DNA from: Polynucleobacter sinensis
GTDB taxonomy: Bacteria; Pseudomonadota; Gammaproteobacteria; Burkholderiales; Burkholderiaceae
Reading direction: 5' to 3'
Assembly (NCBI RefSeq): GCF_001595985.1
Contig: NZ_LOJJ01000001.1
Coordinates: 124,001 to 188,000 of the forward strand
DNA: 64,000 nucleotides
The translations under genes and the position numbers were made by a program. This document shows, piece after piece, positions 53,861 through 60,504 of the stretch (the first letter of the stretch is position 1; each line of letters begins with the position of its first letter). A model generated the notes under the pieces. The model did no database searches, was not told where the DNA came from, and saw only the letters and a program-made list of their open reading frames with translations.

Positions 53861-54274
53861 CTATAAAACTTCACTAATTCCCCTCAACTTACCAACAACA
53901 TCTAAAAACTCATTGGCGCCCAATAACTTCTTGAACTTCTTGGTTACTTCACCACTTGCGGCATTGAGGCCGTCTTTGATTGCTTTGGCTTTCTTAGTGG
54001 GATGAACTTCAATCTCACGAGCATCATCGGCCGATGGCAATCTCTCGATTAATCCCAGCCTCTCCAATCCATCCAAACCTCTAGACGCAGTAGGCTTAGT
54101 GATATTCATTTCTTTAGCTAAGGCATTTTGATAAGAGCCAGGTTTGTCCAATATGACTCTCAACATAAATGCTTGTGATGGGGTCAATCCAAACGGCTTA
54201 AACGCCAATGTCCACTCCCGCTCTAATTTACGAGCCAGTGAGGTGGTATTGAAATAGAGGCATTGTTCAAACAT
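53861..54274 (-). CDS. MarR-family transcriptional regulator
   Basis: A 137-residue winged-helix regulator: KPFGLTPSQAFMLRVILDKP, KEMNITKPTASRGLDGLERL (recognition helix), RLPSADDAREIEVHPTKKAK (wing). It lies upstream of the tautomerase gene on the same strand, and both genes have the same operator-like sequence in front. It probably represses itself and the tautomerase. Confidence 0.9.
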   Translation of the reverse strand: MFEQCLYFNTTSLARKLEREWTLAFKPFGLTPSQAFMLRVILDKPGSYQNALAKEMNITKPTASRGLDGLERLGLIERLPSADDAREIEVHPTKKAKAIKDGLNAASGEVTKKFKKLLGANEFLDVVGKLRGISEVL

Positions 54275-54294
54275 GTAAGCACTCTAGCACGTTT

Positions 54295-54316
54295 TAGTTA
54301 GCTATGCAACTATAAA
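54295..54316. promoter_or_regulatory. MarR-type box upstream of marR-like gene
   Basis: TTAGTTAGCTATGCAACTAT, same sequence as 53821-53840 but for one base. Position 21 bp upstream of the MarR start suits autorepression. Confidence 0.65.
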
Positions 54317-54351
54317 TTAGATTTTATTCATAAACCCCGAAGAATCAAGGC

Positions 54352-54546
54352 ATGAGAATGGAAGATATTGGAACGATCTGCCCAGCCTGTGGAACGGCAA
54401 ATGACTGTCAAATGGGCGACGATAAAAAATGCTGGTGTTTTGATGTGCAGGTTGATAAGGCAAAACTCGAGCAAGCACTCAAAGACAAATCAAAAGATCA
54501 ATGCTTGTGTAGGGATTGCTTGAAGAGATTAAGTATCCAATTATGA
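54352..54546 (+). CDS. Cysteine-rich CWC family protein, copy D (unit D, left palindrome absent)
   Basis: A 64-residue protein (MRMEDIGTICPACGTANDCQ, then KKCWCFDVQVDKAK, KDQCLCRDCLKRLSIQL) close to copy B. The 3' palindrome is decayed (AAGTATCC, AATTATG, AAATGCTT at 54531-54553), which moves the stop forward. No left palindrome or TTGTTC site is visible; the similarity starts near the CCCCGAAGAATCAAGGC leader. Coding frame intact. Confidence 0.84.
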   Translation: MRMEDIGTICPACGTANDCQMGDDKKCWCFDVQVDKAKLEQALKDKSKDQCLCRDCLKRLSIQL

Positions 54547-54568
54547 AATGCTTAAAGCAAAATTTTGA

Positions 54569-55015
54569 TTAATCATTTTTATAGCAATACAAAATCATGT
54601 TGTAATCAAAATCCCATTTTTGCTGGCATCTTTGATATTTTGATTTATTAAAATTTGGCTGACTAGATTGGTACTTTAACTCCTCCCACCCATCAATCAT
54701 CTGATTCAGATTAAAGTAAACCATGTTGTCTTGCCTGCTGCCTTTTTTTGTCCAGTTTTTCACGGAAGAATCAATTGCCTTTTGAATCCAAGGCAAGTTG
54801 CCATATTTCTGAACCAAAAATGTTAAGTTTTGATAGCCTTCCGTCTCAATCTTCATACAATAGTTAAACATGTTTTGATCGAGAACTCCTCTCTTTGTCC
54901 ACTCTTCCCTGCAATATGCGGAGTAATTTCCGCTTGCTTGCGAAGGAATTGTTGCTGCACTCGCAATCGAGACAAAAAAGCAAAGGGAAAGAAGTGCGCC
55001 TTTAATCATTCTCAC
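54569..55015 (-). CDS. Small secreted hypothetical protein
   Basis: A 148-residue protein with a signal peptide (MIKGALLSLCFFVSIASA) and five cysteines in the mature part (SAYCREEWTKRG, NYCMKIE, QRCQQKWDFD, LYCYKND), likely disulfide-bonded. Start overlaps the stop of the 55012 gene by 4 bp. Family unknown. Confidence 0.68.
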   Translation of the reverse strand: MRMIKGALLSLCFFVSIASAATIPSQASGNYSAYCREEWTKRGVLDQNMFNYCMKIETEGYQNLTFLVQKYGNLPWIQKAIDSSVKNWTKKGSRQDNMVYFNLNQMIDGWEELKYQSSQPNFNKSKYQRCQQKWDFDYNMILYCYKND

Positions 55016-55479
55016 TTAATTAGCTCCTCATAGCTATCAGTAGCTTTCCAATCCAAATCATTAGAAACAAAATGGCAGTCATCCAACCCAATGTTGCCTG
55101 CCTCTTGAACAAAAGTGCCTACGACTACAATCACTCCTCTTTTATTATGCTGCCCATACTCACTGCCAGGCATCCTGCAAAAAAATCCAGTATTTGCATC
55201 AATCATTTTTGCAGTGGTGCCTTCATCAATAAATTTCTCAACAAACATTTGGGTTTCAATTTTCTTTCCAACAACCTTTTCTCTAATTTCAAAAGGGTTG
55301 GAAGAATTTTTAAACATCAAAATCATATTGTCAGCCCTATAAACCTTAGCAGGAATTGCTGGGGGTGGGGGCTGAACGTTAGCGGCACCCGGGGTGTTAT
55401 CGCCAGATTTTCCGCAACCGCCAATCGAAACTAGCAATGCTATAACCCCAACAGAGATGAGTTTGGTTAAATTTTTCAT
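55012..55479 (-). CDS. Lipoprotein of unknown function
   Basis: A 155-residue lipoprotein: signal MKNLTKLISVGVIALLVSIG then GCGKSG (Cys22). A proline-rich spacer is followed by a beta-rich domain with FFCRMPG and DDCHFVSNDLDW; the build recalls small OB-fold (tRNA_anti-like) periplasmic proteins. Coupled to the next gene. Confidence 0.7.
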   Translation of the reverse strand: MKNLTKLISVGVIALLVSIGGCGKSGDNTPGAANVQPPPPAIPAKVYRADNMILMFKNSSNPFEIREKVVGKKIETQMFVEKFIDEGTTAKMIDANTGFFCRMPGSEYGQHNKRGVIVVVGTFVQEAGNIGLDDCHFVSNDLDWKATDSYEELIK

Positions 55480-55537
55480 AAACTCCTTGTTTTAATTTGC
55501 TGCAACCCTAAGGGGCTAAAGAGCCTCTGGATCGTTT

Positions 55538-55693
55538 TTAAGAAAAGTTGTGCATCTTATTCATACTTTCTTTGACGCCACATTTGGAAACCTTCGAGAC
55601 TCTTGTGCTAACTTTTTCTAAAGATTGTGCGTACAAATTGACGAACATGAATAAAGTCGCAACGAAAAATACAAACTTCAAATATTTAATCAT
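55538..55693 (-). CDS. Small exported protein (51 residues)
   Basis: ATG 55693-55691 to TAA 55540-55538. The first half is a signal peptide (MIKYLKFVFFVATLFMFVNL, cut near YAQS); the mature part (LEKVSTRVSKVSKCGVKESM) has one cysteine and many lysines. The ATGA overlap with the upstream lipoprotein gene supports translation. Confidence 0.6.
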   Translation of the reverse strand: MIKYLKFVFFVATLFMFVNLYAQSLEKVSTRVSKVSKCGVKESMNKMHNFS

Positions 55694-56094
55694 CTAAACA
55701 TTCTTTGCATTTGATTAAGCATCTGCAAATTTCTATAGTCGTCTGGCAAAATCTTTGAAGCAAGCTCACCGCCACACGCAAGCTCAAGACTTAACATCAA
55801 AGAAAATCTAGTTAACTTCTTTTCGCCAGCTATCGAAGCGCCAACTAGGCTAGCTTGATTAATTTTTCCATCTACAGCAAATTGCATTTCTATATTTTTA
55901 TTATTCTTTAAGAGCTTTACATCCACCCCTTTTTGCTGATTATCAAAGGTCATATTTTGTATGTCGAGCGAACCCCCTCCAGCAACACAAGCCATTAAAG
56001 CTCTTCCCGAGTCAGTTTTTGCAAACTCATCTTTTGCACCACCGCAAGCGGAGAGCAAGAGAGATGTCAGAGCAATAGCAAAGATTTTTTTCAT
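55690..56094 (-). CDS. Small lipoprotein
   Basis: A 134-residue lipoprotein (MKKIFAIALTSLLLSACGGA; lipobox LSAC), no recognised domain; the mature part has two further cysteines. Coupled to the 51-residue gene by an ATGA overlap. It belongs to the small-lipoprotein block 54569-57178. Confidence 0.68.
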   Translation of the reverse strand: MKKIFAIALTSLLLSACGGAKDEFAKTDSGRALMACVAGGGSLDIQNMTFDNQQKGVDVKLLKNNKNIEMQFAVDGKINQASLVGASIAGEKKLTRFSLMLSLELACGGELASKILPDDYRNLQMLNQMQRMFR

Positions 56095-56170
56095 AATTTG
56101 AATATAAGCTTATTTTTTAGAATATTAATATCTTTATAAAAACTATACTTAAGTGATTACCCCTACGTTC

Positions 56171-56275
56171 GGCGTCCAATAACTAGACGCTTGTCAAAAT
56201 TGTTCCATTTGGAACAGACAATAAACAGCCCCCTATCTATCGAGGCTTGATGGAATAGTGCTGGGGAGGCGCTTA
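56171..56275 (+). repeat. Island repeat unit E (5' part only, CWC gene lost)
   Basis: Palindrome 56171-56192 (GGCGTC, CAATAACTA, GACGCTT; preceded by GTTC as at 44341), TTGTTCCATTTGGAACAG (56200-56217), CCCCCTATCTATC; then the unit ends, near the stop of the 56273 gene. Like unit C it lacks the CWC part. Confidence 0.8.
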
Positions 56276-57178
56276 ATTTACTAACTTAATAGTCTCAACG
56301 CCAAACCTGTGACCATACTCTGCACATTCGTTATTAATTACATTTCGCATGTTTTGGACCAAGTAAACATTGGCCATATTTCCATTTTGAGCCGTTGCAA
56401 AATAAGTCTGCCCTAAGCCATTACCTATATTCATTGCCTTAACTGCGATTGGCGACCTATCTTTAATATCTTCAAACAAATTCAAGAAATCGTTTGCTTC
56501 CTGTATTAGCCTCTTGTTTGTTTCTGAAAGAGGGTTATTAATTTTTGTATAACCATATAAATACCCCGCACATTTTGCTATTTGATTAATGTCAGGCTTT
56601 GGAAGGCTTGCCTTTCTTTTGGCCTCTGCATCTTTGGCAGCCTGCATTTGGGCCCGCTGCTTGCGCTCATCCTCTGCTATTGCAGCCGCTCTTTTTTTCA
56701 AATCAGCGTCAAGAGCAGCTTTATCCGAAGCTAATTTTGCCTGGTAGTTCGGGTGACCTTGTTGTTGGGCAAATTTATCAAGCTTTGTATAGATATCTGC
56801 AGGAAAACTAAACCCATCACAGCCCGATGACTTTGTTCCGCAACCGGATTTTCCTGAGTTTCTTAAGGCTGCCTCATAGTACTTTTGGGACATTTCTTTA
56901 AAGTTTAAATTTTCTGCCGCAAGTCCCATGTAATAAAAGCCCAAATCATCATAGGAGCCCGTTGTGTATTCTGCGTAGGCTAAGCCATACCAATTTTTTG
57001 CATCATATAAAGATTTAAAGTTGCCGCCGCTACATTGCCTTACGCAAGTAGATATAAAAGTATTTCCAAAGTTTTTTTGGAACTCTTCCTGCGACATGTA
57101 GATGGGCTTATACGATGGGGCGCATCCGCTCAATATAAAGAGTGAAAGATGGACAATACCAAGCATTATATTTTTCAT
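56273..57178 (-). CDS. Lipoprotein with TPR-like region and charged helix
   Basis: A 301-residue lipoprotein (signal LGIVHLSLFILSGCAPSY). The region NWYGLAYAEYTTGSYDDLGF and LNFKEMSQKYYEAALRNSG resembles tetratricopeptide-type helices, then a long charged helix (residues about 155-190) and a Cys-containing C-terminus. Last gene before the right island boundary. Function unknown. Confidence 0.72.
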   Translation of the reverse strand: MKNIMLGIVHLSLFILSGCAPSYKPIYMSQEEFQKNFGNTFISTCVRQCSGGNFKSLYDAKNWYGLAYAEYTTGSYDDLGFYYMGLAAENLNFKEMSQKYYEAALRNSGKSGCGTKSSGCDGFSFPADIYTKLDKFAQQQGHPNYQAKLASDKAALDADLKKRAAAIAEDERKQRAQMQAAKDAEAKRKASLPKPDINQIAKCAGYLYGYTKINNPLSETNKRLIQEANDFLNLFEDIKDRSPIAVKAMNIGNGLGQTYFATAQNGNMANVYLVQNMRNVINNECAEYGHRFGVETIKLVN

Positions 57179-57354
57179 AACTAAAATAGTAACAAAAGAT
57201 AAGGCCGATGCATTGCCTAATTTAAGATTGCTGTCGATGCCATTCGGGAAATATTCGAAACCGCTCGGAGCCAGGAAATTCGGTGCTTGTAGGGCGGTTG
57301 GTCACAACCAGCTTAGACCCAATGTGCAGAACTGTTTTAGTCCTCTATCCTAGC

Positions 57355-57416
57355 TTTTCAATCCTCTGCTCTACCGACTGAGCTACCAGGCCAAGAATGG
57401 GAATTATAAATGAAAC
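57355..57416. repeat. Island boundary repeat, right (displaced tRNA-Phe 5' half plus promoter)
   Basis: On the minus strand this reads as promoter -10 (TATAAT), then tRNA-Phe from its 5' end to the end of the anticodon loop, after which it breaks into unrelated sequence (AGCTAGGATAGAGGAC). It probably marks the original chromosomal 5' half displaced by the island. It cannot make a functional tRNA. The stretch 57179-57354 before it holds no gene I can support. Confidence 0.9.
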
Positions 57417-57440
57417 CTTGTTATGCCTGAGAAAATCCTA

Positions 57441-57472
57441 TAAAGCCCATATAGCTGGGGCTTTATTTATGT
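57441..57472 (-). terminator. Terminator after the OsmC-YcaO gene
   Basis: TAAAGCCC, loop ATATAGCTG region, GGGGCTTTA: a 7-8 bp stem with a T-run on the minus strand, 44 bp after the 57516 stop. Confidence 0.75.
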
Positions 57473-57515
57473 CTAGCAGATTGACTAAGGGAGGCTATCT
57501 AAAGGGCTATGGTCG

Positions 57516-59702
57516 CTATTTTGCCCGAGCAGCATGTAATTTTCTGTAACTATCGATCAGACGGTGATGCCTATCAAGGCCTTCTAATTTTGTACTGGTG
57601 GGAGTCAGTCCATAGAAGCGCACGCTGCCATCTATTGATCCTATTGCCGCATCCATCTTCTCGCCCCCAAACATTCGCCGCAAATTAAGCACATAGTCGT
57701 CAAGCTCTAGATCATCGTTAAGGACAATCTCCAGCACTGCATTTAAGGCCTGATAAAACAATTTTCTCTCGACTGTGTTGTCGTTATATTGCAGAAAGGC
57801 GCCCACTAATTCTTGAGCCTCATCAAACTGCCGTAACGCAAGATGAATCAATAGCTTCAACTCAAGAACCGTGAGTTGACCCCATACAGTATTTTCATCA
57901 AACTCAATACCAATTAATGTGGCGATGTCTCCATACTCGTCGAGCTCGTTATTCTCTAGACGCTCAAGTAGCTGGCTGAGAGTAGCATTATCTAATCGAT
58001 GAAGATTCAAAATGTCGGCACGGAACAATAAGGCTTTATTGGTGTTATCCCAAACCAAATCTTCTATGGGATATATCTCGGAATAGCCAGGCACCAATAT
58101 GCGACATGCAATAGCACCTAGTTGGTCATACACCGCAACATATGACTCTTTATCAATAGACTTGAGGATGTTGAATAAAGTTTCTGCTTCTTGGGCATTG
58201 GAGTTTTCGCCATGACCAGAGAAGTCCCACTCAACAAAATCGTAATCTGATTTAGCACTGAAAAACCGCCACGACACAATGCCGCTAGAATCAATGAAGT
58301 GTTCGACAAAGTTATTGGGCTCAGTCACAGCTTCGCTCGCAAAGGTTGGTGGAGGCAAATCATTCAGGCCTTCCAAGCTACGTCCTTGAAGTAACTCTGT
58401 CAAACTCCGCTCCAGCGCCACCTCTAAACTGGGGTGTGCACCAAAAGAAGCAAATACACCACCCGTTCTGGGGTTCATCAAGGTAACACACATCACTGGA
58501 TAGATGCCGCCCAGCGACGCATCTTTTACCAATACTGGGAAGCCTTGCTCCTCCAGCCCTCGAATACCTTCCAAAATGCTAGGGTACTTGGAGAGCACTT
58601 CCTGCGGCACATCTGGTAAAGCGATTTCACGCTCCAAGATTTCACGCTTTACTGCGCGCTCGAAAATCTCTGATAAACATTGCACCTGCGCTTCGGCCAA
58701 GGTATTGCCTGCACTCATGCCGTTGCTAACATAAAGGTTTTCTATCAAGTTGGAGGGAAAGTAGACGGTCTTGCCATCGGACTGACGCACATAAGGCAAA
58801 GAACAAATGCCGCGCTGCGCATTACCCGAATTGGTATCAATCAAATGCGAGCCACGTAATTCACCATCAGGATTGAAAATACTCAAGCAGTACTCGTCTA
58901 GAATTTCTGTTGGTAATGCATCTTTAGGGCCCGGTTTAAACCAACGCTCATTCGGATAATGAACAAACGCTCCATCCGCAACATCCTCACCCCAAAATGC
59001 GCCTGCATAAAAATGGTTATTGCTCAGCCTCTCGATGTACTCACCCAAGGCAGATGCTAGGGCACTTTCTTTTGTCGAGCCCTTCCCGTTGGTAAAGCAC
59101 ATCGGGGAATGTGCGTCACGGATGTGCAACGACCACACATTAGGAATGAGGTTGCGCCAAGAAGCAATTTCAATCTTAATTCCGAGGTTTGCCAATACAC
59201 CCGACATATTGGCAATGGTTTGCTCAAGCGGCAGATCCTTACCTACAATATAAGTACTGGCATTGGGATCAGCTTTTAAGGACAACAAAGTCTGCGCATC
59301 TGCATCGAGATTGGCCACCACTTCAATGACAAACTCTGGCCCCGCTTGCACAACCTTCTTAACAGTACAGCGCTCAATAGAGCGCAAAATGCCCTGGCGA
59401 TCATTTGCAGAAATATCTTCTGGCAGCTCAACCTGAATTTTGAAAATCTGCTGATAACGATTATCTGGATCGACAATATTGTTCTGTGAAAGACGGATAT
59501 TTTCTGTGGAAATATTACGGGTGTCGCAATACAACTTTACAAAATATGCAGCGCACAAAGCTGATGAAGCCAGAAAATAATCGAAGGGGCCAGGAGCAGA
59601 GCCATCACCCTTATATCGAATGGGTTGATCAGCAATTACCGTGAAATCATCGAACTTGGCCTCAAGGCGGAGTTTGTCGAGAAAGTTGACCTTAATTTCC
59701 AT
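57516..59702 (-). CDS. OsmC domain fused to YcaO domain
   Basis: From ATG 59702 (MEIKVNFLDKLRLEAKFDDF) a 728-residue cytoplasmic protein. The N-terminal OsmC/Ohr-like domain (about 1-135) has SAPGPFDYFLASSALCAAYF. The YcaO domain (about 150-580) has GSTKESALASALGEYIERLS, AQVQCLSEIFERAVKREIL and the ATP-binding Glu-rich motifs. E. coli YcaO acts in beta-methylthiolation of ribosomal protein S12; this OsmC-YcaO fusion is a known proteobacterial architecture. No azole-type precursor peptide gene is nearby. Confidence 0.92.
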   Translation of the reverse strand: MEIKVNFLDKLRLEAKFDDFTVIADQPIRYKGDGSAPGPFDYFLASSALCAAYFVKLYCDTRNISTENIRLSQNNIVDPDNRYQQIFKIQVELPEDISANDRQGILRSIERCTVKKVVQAGPEFVIEVVANLDADAQTLLSLKADPNASTYIVGKDLPLEQTIANMSGVLANLGIKIEIASWRNLIPNVWSLHIRDAHSPMCFTNGKGSTKESALASALGEYIERLSNNHFYAGAFWGEDVADGAFVHYPNERWFKPGPKDALPTEILDEYCLSIFNPDGELRGSHLIDTNSGNAQRGICSLPYVRQSDGKTVYFPSNLIENLYVSNGMSAGNTLAEAQVQCLSEIFERAVKREILEREIALPDVPQEVLSKYPSILEGIRGLEEQGFPVLVKDASLGGIYPVMCVTLMNPRTGGVFASFGAHPSLEVALERSLTELLQGRSLEGLNDLPPPTFASEAVTEPNNFVEHFIDSSGIVSWRFFSAKSDYDFVEWDFSGHGENSNAQEAETLFNILKSIDKESYVAVYDQLGAIACRILVPGYSEIYPIEDLVWDNTNKALLFRADILNLHRLDNATLSQLLERLENNELDEYGDIATLIGIEFDENTVWGQLTVLELKLLIHLALRQFDEAQELVGAFLQYNDNTVERKLFYQALNAVLEIVLNDDLELDDYVLNLRRMFGGEKMDAAIGSIDGSVRFYGLTPTSTKLEGLDRHHRLIDSYRKLHAARAK

Positions 59703-59818
59703 GGGAATAGTTCCGAAAATGCTGCACAAATGTTAAGGGCGCTATTATCCCCTCCAATATTGACTATCCGTAATGGCCAATCCTTTTGCCCAAGCGCAGC
59801 AAAGACTTGCCCGGGACT

Positions 59819-60502
59819 TTATTGTTCGCCCTTATTTCGCGACGTATCGATACCCAAAGCCTTCAGCTTGCGGTACAGGTGAGTTCTCTCAAGCCCCGTG
59901 TACTCGGAAATCTTCGTCATGCTGCCACCCATAATGATCATTTGATGCTCAAAATACGCTTTTTCAAAAAGATCGCGAGCCTCTCTGAGCGGCAAATCAA
60001 AATAGGTTTTTGCAATACCACTAATGTACTCACCCTCGGGGGCGGGTAAGACTTGTTCGCTTGAATTAGTCTTGGGGCTTGGATTGGATGTGGGCGCAGG
60101 CTGAGCAACTTTTTCTTCAACGGGCTCCACAAACTTAGGGGAGCTCTCTAAGGCCTTATTTACTGTCTTTAACAGCTTTTGCAGGGCAATCGGCTTTTCT
60201 AAAAAGTTTAATGCGCCAATTCGGGTTGCCTCTACTGCAGTATCAATGGTTGCGTGCCCAGACATCATCACCACCGGCATCGTCAACTGCCCTGTTTTGG
60301 ACCACTCCTTCAACAAGGTTATGCCATCAACGTCAGGCATCCAAATATCGAGCAAAACTAAATCTGGCCGCATTTGCTCACGAATTGTGCGCGCCTGAAT
60401 AGCACTCTCCGCGGCATACACGGTATGGCCCTCATCCGTCAAAATCTCATTGAGAAGTTCTCGGATTCCCATCTCATCATCGACCACCAAAATACTTGCC
60501 AT
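59819..60502 (-). CDS. NtrX-like response regulator without AAA+ domain
   Basis: A 227-residue regulator: receiver domain (SILVVDDEMGIRELLNEILT, phospho-Asp in LLDIWMPDVDG, Lys in FLEKPI), a Pro/Ser/Thr-rich linker, then a Fis-type helix-turn-helix (GGSMTKISEYTGLERTHLYR). The central sigma-54-activating AAA+ domain of classic NtrX (about 240 residues) is absent. It follows its kinase gene by 2 bp. Confidence 0.9.
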   Translation of the reverse strand: MASILVVDDEMGIRELLNEILTDEGHTVYAAESAIQARTIREQMRPDLVLLDIWMPDVDGITLLKEWSKTGQLTMPVVMMSGHATIDTAVEATRIGALNFLEKPIALQKLLKTVNKALESSPKFVEPVEEKVAQPAPTSNPSPKTNSSEQVLPAPEGEYISGIAKTYFDLPLREARDLFEKAYFEHQMIIMGGSMTKISEYTGLERTHLYRKLKALGIDTSRNKGEQ

Positions 60503-60504
60503 AC

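Larger units (their letters stand above)
37405..57396. mobile_element. About 20-kb genomic island integrated at tRNA-Phe
   Basis: Bounded by 42-bp perfect direct repeats 19,950 bp apart, adjoining a functional tRNA gene. It contains a full-length tyrosine integrase (43126-44340), a catalytic-domain recombinase, many unrecognised small genes, a restriction-modification pair and a toxin-antitoxin pair, and no obvious housekeeping gene. No conjugation or phage structural genes are visible, so it is likely mobilised passively or is a phage satellite or plasmid-derived element; which one is unknown. Confidence 0.85.

Noticed and set aside
49961-56192. Palindrome array considered as an integron with attC sites
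   Set aside because: No integron integrase is present, and the repeats lack the RYYYAAC / GTTRRRY boxes of attC; the symmetry is a short simple palindrome.
57179-57354. Possible gene in the gap before the right boundary
   Set aside because: No frame with a start signal or motif is present on either strand; only the att-like fragment and a short TCCTCTATCC block are seen.
57355-57396. Second tRNA gene
   Set aside because: Only the 5' half up to the anticodon loop is present; acceptor 3' strand and T-arm are missing, so it is a displaced fragment.
37405-57396. Island considered as an intact prophage or conjugative element
   Set aside because: I find no capsid, terminase, portal, relaxase or type IV secretion genes; only integrase-type recombinases support mobility.
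59773-59870. Plus-strand frame starting MANPFAQAQQRL
   Set aside because: It runs antisense into the response regulator gene, soon ends, and has no support beyond an ATG.
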